Below, piece by piece: positions 49,415 through 61,557 of a stretch of DNA of 64,000 nucleotides. The position numbers and the translations under genes are program-made. Source of the stretch: Apiospora phragmitis (lineage: Eukaryota > Ascomycota > Sordariomycetes > Amphisphaeriales > Apiosporaceae); NCBI GenBank assembly GCA_038363925.1, contig JAQQWL010000008.1:2170001-2234000 (forward strand). The letters run 5' to 3'. Every line of letters starts with the position of its first letter. Position 1 is the first letter of the stretch. The notes beneath the pieces were generated by a model that had not been told where the DNA came from, made no database searches, and saw nothing but the letters and a program-made list of their open reading frames with translations.

Positions 49415-50617
49415 ATGGCTGCCTCAAAGGGTAGCATTGTCCTCACGGGTGCCAATGGTAGTCTCGGTCGTGGTATTGTATCCGGCATCGTCTCGTCGCC
49501 AGAATTCGCCACATACCACGGCATCTACACCGTGAGGGACGCCTCCACCGCCACGCCATTGAGAGACATTCTGCAGCCGCAGAATGGCCCCCAACACTCG
49601 CACAAGCACGACATCATGTCGCTCGATCTCTCGGATCTGGCGAGTGTGCGCGAGTTTGCGGCCAAATTCAACGCGGCCGTGGCCGCTGGCGACATCCCGC
49701 CTGTTCGCGTACTCGTGCTCAACGCCGGTTGGTTGGAGTTCACTACCCAGACCTGGACCGCGGATGGCTTCGATATGGCCTTCATGGCCAACTACTTGGG
49801 GCATTGGCTCTTGATCCTGCTGCTTTTACAGAGCATGGACCGCGAGTCAGGCAAGATAGTCGTGGTGGGAAGTCTGGCTCATGAGTAAGCTGGGTTTCCG
49901 CCCTCAGATACCGTACCCTTGATATCTACTTAAGTATTATCCATGCTGACCCCTGAATTGCCTCCAGCCCTCATGCGAAACAGAATAACAGGGGAGGTCA
50001 GTTTTCGGACCCGAAATGGAAGGTCATATTCCAAGACAGCACCGAGCCCTCGTGGCTAAGGGGACCTGGAGCACCACCAAGGACGACCCGTCGTGGTGTG
50101 CAGGGTTCCGGCGGTACGGGGCTGCCAAGATGTGCGAAGCAATGATGATGTACGCCTTGAAATCGCACTCCTCCATCCTCCCTCCCTCTCTCTCTGCCTC
50201 TTCTTGAATTCTGACTTTCTCGACAGCCCCGAGTTACAGCGGCGGCTTGATGCGGATCCCACCCTGAACAAGATCTCCGTCTGCGGCGTCGATCCGGGCA
50301 CGATGCCCAGCAACCTGAGCCGGCGGGGCCCCTGGTTCATCCGCGCCGTGGCGTCCAAGCTGCACTCGCCGCTTTTCGCCAGTTTGGCCGTGTGGCTATC
50401 GCCCAACGGTTCTCTCCGCACGCCGCAGAAGTCGGCTCGGGACGTTCTGGCCGCCGGCTTGGAGAAGCCCGGTCCGGTCAAGGGGCTGTATTTCGATGGG
50501 TCGGCGAGGTCGGAGATGTGCGCTGAGGCCAGGGACTCGGGGAAGCAGAAGCTGCTTTGGAGGGAATCTGTTGAGTACACGCAACTGAAACCCGGCGAAA
50601 CGGCCTTGACAATGTAA
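49415..50617 (+). CDS. Short-chain dehydrogenase/reductase family protein, 3 exons, one 1-nt frame shift
   Basis: An NAD(P)-dependent oxidoreductase of unknown substrate. Exons 49415-49884, 49968-50149 and 50227-50617. The Rossmann motif TGANGSLGRG is at residues 11-20, VLVLNAGW is the NAG motif near residue ~105, and the active-site Tyr and Lys are in RRYGAAKM (about residues 207 and 211). PGTMPSNLSRRGPW follows the usual Pro-Gly of the cofactor site. The second intron uses donor GTACGC, which joins CEAMMI to PELQRRLDADP. At about 50041-50050 (ACCGAGCCCT) the frame loses one nucleotide: the text before (IFQDSTE) and after (AKGTWSTTKDDPSW) are both typical. With one base restored the exons total 1044 nt (347 residues). 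Possibly a consensus error. Confidence 0.87.
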
Positions 50618-51213
50618 TTGCAGATTACGAGGGTTAGGCAGGTATAACAGTCGGCGGCTGATGTTTCCTCTATTCCTTTGCACATCTGGAAGAGCTTGAA
50701 CGCCTGTCACGGAATCTCCAGCGCTTTCCTTAACGCTGTCTACTACAGCTGGTATCTTTCTTTCATAGCCGTGGCGGTTTCAACGAAGTTATAGTAGTTA
50801 GTACCTGTGGCTTATATCTATCTCCAGTATGTCATGCATAGGTACATATCTGAGGCCCCATCCCCATCACGACAAGATTGTTCCCGTATCATGGCTTATG
50901 TAGGTCCTGACAGCAGCAGGATTGGCTAGTATGCATCTGTGAAACAGTTTGCAGTTGAAACAGTTGTTGGAAGTCACCCTACGTAAGCCGGCGGCAGGGC
51001 GTTCGTATCGTAGAGAAAGAGTCGAGGGACATGGCGAATAGCACCTTGTGTTTGACACCATTTTCGAGCATGCGTACTATTACATCAAGTTATTGTTCGA
51101 GATTAAACGATTCCATATCTAGGCTCCAAGTTTGGTTCTCTCATACCGTGAAGTTGCCTATACTTAATAATCGATTGTGGTTGACCGTTCCGGACTATGC
51201 ATCGTGCACAACT
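50618..51213. other. Intergenic region between convergent genes
   Basis: About 0.6 kb with nothing supported; it presumably holds the two 3' ends. Confidence 0.4.
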
Positions 51214-52100
51214 TTAGATTGCATTTGTAGCGACTAACGCCATCTGGTGGACACCAGAAAGCGTGCACACCAGGCTAACAGCCATGTCGAGCACCAAGAG
51301 CAAGCTATAATTGGGGCGTGTTAGAAGTGATATTCGTACGGCAAGGAGGCTCTTCTGAGAAAAAAGACTACCTACGCAAAGACGCAAGTGAGGACGATCC
51401 CCGCTATGAACGTCTGCTTGTTCTCCACGTCGTCGTGGTCGATATCGATGATGCTGGTAGAGTTGAAGAAGATGGACGCATCAACAATGACACAGAGCGC
51501 CGCGGTCGTAACCCGAGGCACATGCGCAGGCCGGGAGGTGTAGTGGGCGTAGTGCATAAACGGCATGAAAGACACTCCGAATAGGATGCTGAACCAGAAG
51601 AGGGAGAAAGCCGCCTTTTATTTTACTTAGTTAGTAGCTGGGCTTATTCCATTCCGTAGGCATGCGACGGAGAGGAAGACCTACAAAGTTGATGTCGACC
51701 ATGTACTCGGTCAGTGAGGTGGTGAATACGTCGCTTGTGTCAGTGTCGTCCGGGTCGTAGGCTTGCCCAAACGGATTCACTGATATGCCGTGTACTAGTA
51801 CCATCGCCAAGGATAGGACGGCAAGAAACAGGTGCCAGAACCTCAGTCGGATACTCGTTCTCTTGTCCATCTGCGGGTTGCATAACCAGAGCCATGGAGT
51901 GGACAGGGGGCCACCGAGGTGGTGGTGGCCATCCAAAAGGGGAGTCGATATTGAGTTCTGTCAATGTTGATTAGCGTTTGGACTACTCCCGCTCGAGAAA
52001 TGCAGCTCGGACGGCTGAAACGGATTCCAGGGTAACATATGAATCAGTCTGAACTTACGTAGGTCGTGTGGTCGTTGTCGTGTCCCGCAAAGTTAGACAT
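51214..52100 (-). CDS. Four-exon integral membrane protein, function unknown
   Basis: Not recognised as a family. Exons 52100-52059, 51957-51685, 51614-51376 and 51304-51214 (645 nt, 214 residues). All three introns have fitting signals: GTAAGT with TTGACAG; GTAGGT with the perfect branch CTACTAACTA; GTAGGT with CTTCTAACAC. The protein starts MSNFAGHDNDHTTYNSIS. It has four hydrophobic segments: FWHLFLAVLSLAMVLVHG (~52-72), AAFSLFWFSILFGVSFMPF (~107-130), TTAALCVIVDASIFF (~143-160) and FIAGIVLTCVFALLLVLDMA (~175-200). A hydrophilic loop (NPFGQAYDPDDTDTSD) follows the first. The layout resembles small four-helix (MARVEL-like) proteins, a guess from topology only. The frame is intact across all exons, which supports the model. 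Confidence 0.75.
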
Positions 52101-52800
52101 TGCTCCAATCAGATGATATGTATCGGCATCAAGTGCTGAAGTTTAGTATCTCGCACTGAAGCCTAGAAGACTGAGTTATAGAAAGGTACCGGGCTGACAG
52201 CGAGTAATAGACATTTCAATGCTCATTGATATAGGTATGCGAATACTCTATCTTGACTGAGCAATGCCGACTCTCGTTCATGGGGCTGCTGCATCTCCAA
52301 CTGCCAAGCCTGTCAGATTGATCATTTCTACTTACAAGCTCACAAACCATGGATCAGGTGCACCACAGGGTCATCTAATCATGCAGGTAGGCAGACTGAA
52401 ATAGGATGCCGAGGCGTGCACTAGGCCGGTTGCAGCAGCTGAGTTAGTTCTTGCTTTCCACATGCCCCCGACTCATTGCTACACCATGCAAGCACATGCA
52501 ACCCGTCAAATATGCATTTTCGGCAGTTTACTTAGCACTCTAGAAGTTTTATTTTCATTTTCCAAAGCTGAAACAAACTTGAAGTATCCGGAAACCCGTT
52601 TACCGCTCGAGAAGCATGCGTTGAACGTTCCATGTTCTAGGAACCATAATCCGGTGATGCATGACCTGCAAGCCCCTGGGGTTGAATGATATTGCATTGG
52701 TCCCTCTGCACGAACCCAATCTTGGCGAACCTATGAAAACACGATTTGTTTCCATTCTCTCCAAGTCTTCCCCGCTGAAGCAAAGCAACCCCTGAACTAG
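52101..52800. other. Intergenic region
   Basis: No coding frame supported. It contains the upstream region of the membrane-protein gene. Confidence 0.4.
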
Positions 52801-53028
52801 TCATCTGACCGCTTGAGCAGCAGATATGTGCCCCTGAAACGCGCCGGAGCGCAGCCGATGCACCGCTCTTGGGGGGGGGGGCCTGAGCCTCGAGCCCGGA
52901 TATATATATGGCTGAGATTCCGACATGTCCAGAGATATCGACCGGTCGCGTAAGATGAATTGCCAGATAAGTGCGCCGAGGGCATCATCGGTGGAGACGC
53001 AGGGCGTTGCTGCGGGCAGGCAGGCCTT
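52801..53028 (-). pseudogene. Fragment of a BAHD-like fungal acyltransferase
   Basis: On the minus strand, KACLPAATPCVSTDDALGAL followed by IWQFILRDRSISL matches the VSTNDALxALxW region of the transferase family, equivalent to WVSTNDAITALLVQRL in the gene at 43.5-44.9 kb. Downstream, RAVHRL fits the usual RAVDxR segment, but only after a messy stretch that includes a ten-base G/C run near 52871. Nothing before or after can be extended, so only about 75 codons remain. It is likely a decayed copy of a related acyltransferase. Confidence 0.55.
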
Positions 53029-53957
53029 GAAGGTATGTATGGAGTTACGAGAAGAGCTGAAGTGACACCACAATAAGCGGTACATATTGTTCCCAACATA
53101 ATTGGAAGCAAGCAATACTCGCTCAGCATATTTTGATACGATAAATGTTAATATCAACAGAACGTGATCTACTCTTGTAATATACACCTCCATATGAGGG
53201 AGCTATTTTCAGCGAAATTAGGCCCGTGACCCGTATTTTTTGACTCGAACTAGACCTGCCGATACTACATCTGCCAAACACTATATAAGTTGGGTATGCA
53301 GTGGAGGAGAAGTGGAAGATTTGAGATATAAATAGGCTGTGGCTGCTTACGAAATAGTTGCTCTAGAGTATCGGCGCCTCACTGCATCTTAAGCTCGTCG
53401 CTAAACCATGACAGCTAGTCTTGCTGCAAGGGATAATAAGTGATTAGGCTAATCCTAAACCAGAGTAAGACATGTGCAGCAAACAATGTAAGGCTTGAAA
53501 CTAGTTGTATCCCATAGGCTAAACGTTTCACTAAAGCTCTTTGATGCGCCAATCAGAGACTTTATGGCGTGGTCTGCCAGGTGTATCCCAAAGCTCATCA
53601 TCATCAACACCGTTTCTAAAGGCTTGCGTCTGCAGGATATCGACATACTTGATGATTCATTCAGTCAGGGGGAGAGTTGTTTTTGACTGCTGAATCTTCT
53701 AGTATTTTCCTCTTTGTGGAAAGGGATAAAGAGGCTTAGGCAGTTATGCAGGCAGCCGAAGGCAATAGATTAGGCAGCATCACAGATAGAACCTATATCA
53801 TGTAGGCGTTTTCCATAGTTAGATCAGAATAAATCAAGCTTCGTATCTAGTTCAACTACGGTTAGATCATTGAGAGCGTAGCAATGCGGCCATTATCTCA
53901 TAGTCTTCGTCAACAGTTGACCGTCATCATCCCTTTACGACGCCCTGTTCGAGGGGG
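53029..53957. other. Intergenic region
   Basis: Mixed composition, no supported gene. Possibly includes degraded 5' parts of the acyltransferase fragment and the promoter of the dynamin-like gene. Confidence 0.4.
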
Positions 53958-54053
53958 ATGGAGTATCGTTGGAAGTATCACCGGACCCAAAGGTCCCGGG
54001 TACAGCAGTACCGCAATGGACTAAGACCACATTCTAGCAGCTCTTTGTCTGCA

Positions 54054-56265
54054 ATGGACGCCCTACAGTCTGCCCGGTCAAGGAAGCGAATCAATCAAAT
54101 AGACCGAATCAGATCCTACGGTATTGGAGACATTGTTTCATTGCCTCAGCTGGTGGTCTGCGGGGATCAGTCTGCTGGGAAAAGCTCTGTTTTGGAAGGG
54201 ATCACTGGCATGCCCTTTCCAAGGAAAGATGGTATCTGCACGAGATTTCCCACAGAGATTATTCTCAGACGGAATGCGACAGAGAGGTCAATCGTGGCTA
54301 CTGTTCAACCTCATTCATCTCAACCAACCAGTACTCGAGGTCGGCTCTCTGGCTTCCGACGAACCATGGTCGATATGTCAGAACTACCTCAAGTCACTTT
54401 TGAGGTCTCGGAACTGATGGGGCTCCGCGGGCACCCGAACGTTGTCGAAGGGAGTGCATTTGCTTCAGACGTTTTGCGAATCGAAGTCACCGGCCATACG
54501 GATCTCAATCTCACGGTGGTTGACTTACCAGGCCTGATCTCGGTGGCCAATGAGGAGCAGACTAATGCGGACGTCAAACTCATCAGATCCATGGTAAAGA
54601 GATACATTTCCAGAAGCCGCGCTATCATATTGGCAGTTGTCCAAGCTGGTAATGATATCGCCAACCAGTCCATCGTTGAGCTGGCACATAAATACGATCC
54701 ACAAGGACAGCGCACGGTTGGGATCATCACGAAAACGGATTTGATCAACAAAGGAACCGAAGGACGCTTGGCTGAACTTGCCATGAATCAGGGCAACATC
54801 AAGTTGGAACTTGGCTTCTTCTTGTTGAAAAATCCGACCCCGGCGGAGCTAGAAGCTGGTATTACGACTGAGCAACGCTTGCGGCAGGAGACCGAGTTCT
54901 TCGCCTCGCCTATCTGGAACTCCCAGAAACTGGATATGAACCGTGTTGGGGTAGCTAATCTCAGACTGTTTTTGCAATACGTTCTCGATAGCCATATCGA
55001 GAAGGAGCTGCCAAATGTCATCGAGGAAATCAAACATCATCTGCAGGAAACGGAGGCTAGCTTAATCTTCCTGGGTCCAAAGCGCTCGCGAATTTCGGAT
55101 GTTCGACTTTTCATTACCAAGATCAGTATGGACTACTGTCTGCTTCTACAGGCAGCATTGGGTGGCGATTATTACGGAGACCAACAGGAATATTTTCATA
55201 ATGGCTCAAATACCAAGCTTCGTGCCGTGATTCACAGACTCAACACCGATTTCGCAACACGGATACGTGAAGATGGGCAGAAGCGAAACGCTAGCAATGC
55301 GATCAAGCCTGAATCTGAAGATACCAAATTGGATGACTTGGAGAACAATGGGACCAAAGTGGAACGGCTCCTTATCAGCAAGCAAAGAATGAAAGAATGG
55401 GTGAAACGGGTAAGTATTGGCCTGGCAGTGTTGGATTCTGCTAACATCAGACAGGTATACCTAGATACCAGGGGACGTGAGCTTCCTGGCAATCACAACT
55501 ATTTGTTACTGGCAGAGCTTTTTCGGGAGCAGTCTAGTCCTTGGGAGCCGCTAGCCCGGGCTCATATCCGCGGTGTTTTCGCGGCCGTGGTTCAGTGGGT
55601 ACGAGATGCTGTCGGGAAAACTGTCCCGGAAGAGAGAGTCAGACGTGAAATCAGTATCATTTGCGTTCGTTGGATTGAAGATACTGAGGTGCGGGCCACC
55701 GAGGAGTTGGGAAAGCTATTGGCAGATGAACGGCAACATCCCATCACGTACAACCATTACTATTCCGATAATATCCAGAGAGCTCGATACAACGGCCTAT
55801 TTATGCCAATCCATGCTGTTTTGGAGAGCACGCTCGATGTTGAAACAAAGGCGAATGCGCTGAAGAGTACCAACGGCTATGAAAAGCTCATCGGAGCCAT
55901 AAAGGGTAAGATCATTGTCGACATGGATGAACAAGCTTGCTCTGAAGCCTTGGTCTGCTTGAATGCATACTACAAGGTTAGGATTACCTTTCTTAGTAAA
56001 CTCATCGCGTTTTGTGATTATCCGTATTGACAACCAGCAGGTCGCAATGAAAACATTTGTTGACAATGTATGTCGCCAAGTGATCGAAAGACACCTCGTG
56101 GCCCGACTTCCGGATATGTTCAATCCCTTCATGATTACACAGTTGACTGATGAACGGATAATGCTTCTTGGGTCAGAACCTGAAGGCCAGCAGCGAAAGA
56201 GAGATGAACTAGCCACTAGGAAGCGTATCCTGGTAGCTAGCTTGGCTGATTTGCAGCACAGTTGA
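54054..56265 (+). CDS. Dynamin-like GTPase (Vps1/Mx-like), 3 exons, intact
   Basis: A large membrane-remodelling GTPase. Exons 54054-55409, 55455-55976 and 56041-56265 give 700 residues. An in-frame ATG at 53958 would add 32 residues with no domain character, so 54054 is preferred. The first intron is only 45 nt and in frame (GTAAGT, branch GCTAAC), so it could be retained without a stop. GTPase motifs: GDQSAGKSS (G1, residues ~37-45), CTRFPTEI (G2 Thr), VVDLPGLI (G3) and IITKTDLI (G4). The middle domain (LQETEASLIFLGPKRS) and RGRELPGNHNYLLLAELF follow, then the C-terminal effector domain (KTFVDNVCRQVIERHL). There is no PH or proline-rich domain, unlike animal endocytic dynamins. Such DLPs are numerous in filamentous ascomycetes; the specific role is unknown. 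It is the intact relative of the relic at 22-42.7 kb. Confidence 0.93.
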
Positions 56266-57184
56266 GATGTGTTAAAGGCAAACCTTATTGATCAACTCCA
56301 TCATATGCTACGTTACTTTAGTTATATGTCGTTTCTTTGGCGTAATATCATGGGAAGAACCTACGGGGTTATCCAGACTACGCGCCTGTTCATTTTCGCT
56401 TATAAACCCCGTTATACTGAACCAGGTTTTCAGAGACTGGCCGAGTGCTGTATGCAAGAGAGTTCGCGATCCGGGCCGCTGGAACTCATGTACTCCATGA
56501 GCTCGCACGATGGTATTGGGTACCAACAGCCTGGATACGTGGATCCTATCCTCCTCCTCCTTGTGCTTTTTAGATATTACAAATTGTCATGGGGAAGCTG
56601 CCTATCACTTGGCATGTGGATTCTTGTCATTGATATTTGTTTACAGCACGGCATTGTGCAATATAAGACATTCTTTCCGCCACCGGCTAAAGCCGGTGTA
56701 GAAGGAGGATGGGGCTGTTTTGCTGAGTTCTGACGAGCCGCCTCTCTCTGCCAAGGGCTTGGCGATCTTGGACGCAGTACACGATAACCTCTCTACCTTC
56801 CTAAACGGGACAATCTACGCGCTTGGCACCTACAAGCTTCGGGTCGAATGAGCTTGTGCAATTGGCACAACTCGGGGCTGGCTGAAATTGTGCGCGCCAT
56901 CTGCCCATGAGGCTGGGTTCTAAGAACGTTGGCCAAGAGCTTGGCTCGCCAAGACTTATACGGGGACTTGCTGCAATGAGGATCGCGCTGGTGTTCCGCT
57001 CCATGAAGGATACGACAGTGGAGGGTTGCGATAATGGGATTGACAGGTTGCCATGTGTAATCCCAGCTCGCTAGCCACCCATGGCTGCTGGTATAAGATG
57101 CCCGGGTTGGACACCTCGGTCCTGCGCCGGGGAAGGCATCGCTCTAGCTGTTGTTGATCTGACCATCCTGTCGCACTTCTTACG
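56266..57184. other. Intergenic region
   Basis: About 0.9 kb. A plus-strand open frame at 56269-56733 has no motif or codon bias. No repeat or RNA recognised. Confidence 0.45.
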
Positions 57185-59200
57185 ATGGCGACCAAGGCAA
57201 GCCTCGAAATCACCAAGGGCGGCTCACTCGTCGAGCCTGTCCCTGGTTACGCCAGCGGCTCTGATTCCGTCAAGGATGAGTCTGCCGACCTCCTCCGACC
57301 CTTTCCCACCGAGGAGGAGTGGGCGACCCTCCCTCGTGTGGCAGGTTCGATCCCCTGGACCGCATGGACCGTCGCCTTTGTCGAGTTCGTCGAACGGTTC
57401 TCGTACTATGGCACCAGCGCCGTGTGTAAGTAATTACTGCAGCTGCCTAGCAGAAGCTCTCACTGACACACAGATTGTGCCCCTTCAGTCGTCAACTTCA
57501 TCCAGAAGCCTTTGCCCAAGGATTCCGTGACCGGAGCTGGGTTCCTTAACCCCCCCGGCTCCGGCGCTCTGGGCATGGGCCAGCGCGCCTCGACGGGGCT
57601 GACGACGTTCAACAACTTCTGGTCCTACTTCACGCCGCTGATCGGCGCCTACCTAGCCGACCAGTACTGGGGCCGCTACCTGACGATCCAGTACTCCAAC
57701 TTCGTTGCCCTGGTCGGCCACATCATCCTGGTCATGTCCGCGATCCCCGCCGTCATCGTGCACCCGAACGTCTCGATCGCGCTCTTCGCCATCGGCCTCG
57801 TCATCATGGGCGTCGGCACGGGCGGCTTCAAGTCCAACATCTCGCCGCTGATCGCGGAGCAGTACAAGGACTCCAAGGCGTACGTGCGCGTGCACAAGCG
57901 CAGCGGGCGCAAGGAGATCGTCGACCCGGCCGTCACCACGGCGCGCATTTATATTTATTTCTACTTCCTCATCAACCTGGGCTCCATCACGGGCTCGCTC
58001 GCCATGGTCTACTCGGAGCACTTCGTCGGCTTCTGGCTCTCCTTCACGCTGCCGACGATCTGCTACCTGCTGTGCCCCGGCATCCTGCTCTACTTCAAGA
58101 AGACCTACAAGCTGTCGCCGCCGACGGGCTCCGTCATGGGCAAGGCCACGAAGCTGATCAGCCTCGCCTATAAGAAGAGCACCGGCTTCCGTGACCCGGA
58201 GTTCTGGCAGCGCGTCAAGCCGAGCGAGCTGCGCGCGCGCGGCGAGGCCGTCCCTGCGTGGATGACGTTTGACGACCAGTGGGTCGACGAGCTGAAGCGC
58301 GGCGTCGTCGCCTGCAAGGTGTTCCTGTGGTACCCGCTGTACTTCCTGGCGTACAACCAGATGACGAACAACCTGGTGTCGCAGGCGGGGACCATGGTGC
58401 TGGGCAAGACGCCCAACGACATCGTGGCCAAGCTGAACCCCATCTTCATCGTCATCGTCATCCCCATCATGGACTTCGGCGTCTACCCGGCGCTGCGCAA
58501 GATGGGCGTGCGCCTGTCGCCCATCAAGAAGATCACGGCGGGCTTCGGGCTCGCCTCGCTCGCCATGGTCTCGGCCTGCGTCATCCAGGCCTATATTTAC
58601 AAGCTGTCACCCTGCGGCCACGAGATCAATAAGCTCACCAAGCAGGGCCAGCACTGCACCGCCCCCTTCTCGGTCTGGCTCCAGGCCTTCCCCTACGGCC
58701 TGATCGGCATGTCGGAGGTTCTGGCCTCGATCACAAAGCTCGAGTAAGTCTTGGCGTTATTCTGGGGCTCCCATCAATCCATCCAAAGTTGAAGAATATG
58801 ACTCGCTGACCACTTCACCCACTCGTCCAACAGATACGCCTACACCAAGGCCCCGCAGAACATGAAATCGACCGTGCAGGCCATCGCGCTCTTCACCTCG
58901 GCCGTCTCGTCGGCGCTGGGCCAGGCGCTCGTCGCGCTCTCGGACGACCCGCTCCTGGTGTGGAACTACGGGTCCGTGGCCGTCATTGCCCTGATCGGCG
59001 GCATCGGGTTCTACCTCACCTTCCGCAAGGCCGACCGCGAGGAGGACGCCATGAACAATATGAAAGAGAGCGCGTACATTGGCAAAGACGGCGGCGGCTC
59101 CGCAACCGCGACCGGGAACGAGACCATGGTCGTGGAGCAGGTCTACGATGAGAAGCGGAAGGAGGCTGTTACGGGGGAGAGGAGGAAGGATGGCGTGTAA
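57185..59200 (+). CDS. PTR2-type proton-coupled peptide transporter, 3 exons
   Basis: Imports di- and tripeptides at the plasma membrane with protons (POT/PTR family, 12 membrane segments). Exons 57185-57425, 57489-58743 and 58834-59200 give 620 residues. The first acceptor is set at 57488 because it yields GTSAVFVNFIQKPLP, the family text. The ERFSYYGT motif lies in the first helix (ExxER-like). The PTR2 signatures NNFWSYFTPLIGAYLADQYW and FYFLINLGSITGS are complete. SVWLQAFPYGLIGMSEVLAS marks the conserved helix 10 region, and YAYTKAPQNMKSTVQAIALF the last signature. The C-terminal tail is polar and acidic. Both introns are canonical and the frame is intact. PTR2 genes in fungi are usually regulated by nitrogen source; nothing in the promoter was pinned down. 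Confidence 0.95.
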
Positions 59201-61418
59201 TTAGGATGAAATCAGTTCATTGTCAACAGAGTGGCTGGTAGCTTACGTAAGGATCTGAAACATTTGGTTCAAGTCATGGTGTTCAATTCATTAGATACGA
59301 ACATCCATGATATCCCGAACGCTACTTGAGATAGTGTTGATTGCTTCGGCTATGTGAAACAGTTATGAGCTATCTACTTACTTGTCTACATACGCTCTAG
59401 ACCAATTTGCCGACTGCGCCTAATCGGAGCTTGCCTTCAAGTACATTGGCGCAATTCGTCCATCAAGTCGATATCTACGACTGGTAGGTATCACTTGAAG
59501 TAGAAACCTATGTAAACGAAATATGCGTGTACAAGATGGCACGTCGCATGTCATCTTGCGACAAGCAGGGGTTACGATGGAAGCGCCCCCGTGCGCAATA
59601 GATAGTAGATAGGTGCTGTAGACTTGAAATCGTAACAGGGCATTCTCCGTACATATGTACTGCCTTCTACATACATGATCGCGACACAGCCATCGTTCTT
59701 TAGGTAAACTCTACTTTGATGTTTGAAACGAATCGAACAACACAGCGACTCGCTCTTCTTGTTTCACGCCTCGATTATGAGATTGATTTCATCTTTGGTA
59801 CTGTAGGAATGGTTCAGGTTTCTGACCTCGGCGCTGTTTCAGGCTTTGGCGCTTTCCCCGACACCCCGTGCACTGAGTGCGCGGGGTTTTCCTGAAGATG
59901 AAGAGGAAAAGCAAGGCCAGTTTTCGCCGGAGTCCAGGCCACCAGGCTACCAGACAGCGAAAAGTAGGTAGGTTTAAGTACTTATGTGGCGCAGTAACGA
60001 AATTGCCGGGATCATTGATACAGTGTTTGGCAATGCGTATGCGTCGAGGCGTGTCGAAAATGGCGGTCATCCCGCGATTCGGGCGTGAGGGTAGACCGTG
60101 AGTCTAGAAGACCACGGACCAACTCTCTTGTCGTCTGCATCCGGACCTACGGAATATGCACAACAACTTATTAGGGACAGACATGAGCTGATTAGGTATT
60201 TACCTAGTCAATTCAATGAGACCGCTGATTGCTTCTCGTTCAGGCATTCTTAGTGTTTCATGCGTGCTGTGGTAGGTCTGGTGTGCGTGCAATTGCCACT
60301 ATGCGGTCGCCCACTGACTACATCAGCTGTCGCTAGCACATTTACCACTCAACACCACTTGCAGACAAGCATGCGCTTACTTGCCGATGCCAGACACATT
60401 TAATCATTTTTGATGCCCCCAACCAACAATGGCCGAGCCCAGACTTTGCTGTCGATGGGGAAGAATTGAAGAAACAAGTCGGTAAGTGTACGTCATAACA
60501 TAGGACCCCGTTCCAAGCAAATTACATAAGGATGGGAAGTATGTATCGTTCGGGCACAAAGCTCCGAGGCAACTTAGCCACGACTACTGTGGTGTGCTCA
60601 ATCGGGTTGCCTCTCAGAAGAAGCAGGAATATCCAACGATCAGATGGCAGTTGTCTGTTGTCTGTTGTCGATGAGTACGTCAAGAACCAAATGAAGCAGC
60701 CGCTTGGTCACTTGGTGTTGGCCCCAAGCACCCGAGTCAAGAATATGGCCCGCTTTATTATACTGGAAACGCCCAGAGCTCTGCCCAGAGAAAGAGAGGC
60801 TAGAGTCTAGACTCTATGTAGACAAGAACAGGGTCCCCATAGCCGGGTGGGGGCTGTTAGAAGATTCTCTGGTAATCAAACTCTATTCTGACCTGATGCT
60901 GCGTGTTCCTGCGCCCATAGGGCCCCCTGGAGTGAAGACCGTATTCTTCCATCTCCTCCTACCTTGCAAGAGCCCACACAGTGACATGTCTGACTCGGTA
61001 GGGATCGGTAGACGAGGTACGCTCATGGCCAAAGGCGCAATCGAATAGGAACTTGCAGTTCTCTTCAAGTCACCAAAGAAACCAAAAGGCGAAAGCCGGC
61101 GCAGTAGGTGTGGTGTTCTAAGTTTGGTCGTCGACCGCAGCCCGACGGTCCCGCGACCAGGGTGGGAACAGGGATCACGAGTTTCTTGGAAAGTCCCGTC
61201 ATCTGCCATGCCAGATTGCTGTCGAGGATGGATATGTTACATCCTTCCTGGTTTTGCCGTTTCTGTGGTCGAGGGCACTCTCGGGCTTTGCCTATCCTTG
61301 CGCCTCGATACCGGCCTTCATGATTCGCGTCGGCAGATATGCATTACGTCCTCTGAACAAGGCGTAGCAAACTTAGATTTTCGAGAAAAGGGGATGCGAC
61401 ATGGGGGCCATATTCGGG
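59201..61418. other. Long intergenic region
   Basis: About 2.2 kb with no supported gene. Open frames (for example 60532-60810, 60704-61048, 61124-61468) are short, overlap each other and lack motifs. No repeats, tRNA or other RNA gene recognised. Confidence 0.45.
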
Positions 61419-61426
61419 TATATATA
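61419..61426 (+). promoter_or_regulatory. Probable TATA box of the chitinase gene
   Basis: TATATATA in the context CGGGTATATATAGATT, 132 bp upstream of the chitinase ATG and followed by a pyrimidine-rich leader. Spacing and sequence fit an inducible fungal promoter. Confidence 0.6.
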
Positions 61427-61557
61427 GATTCTCCGTGTGGTACCGTTCCTCTGGGTCTTCCTTTCTGACACCCACCTTCCCTATCGGTCTTTTCTAGGAT
61501 ACGATACAGTCATTCTTTTCTCAATCTTTTCGCTCTTTTGCTCTTACCAGATCCAGC

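Noticed and set aside
55410..55454. Reading the dynamin-like gene through without the first intron
   Set aside because: The 45-nt segment is in frame but has GTAAGT, GCTAAC and CAG signals and interrupts the conserved text before the RGRELPG motif.
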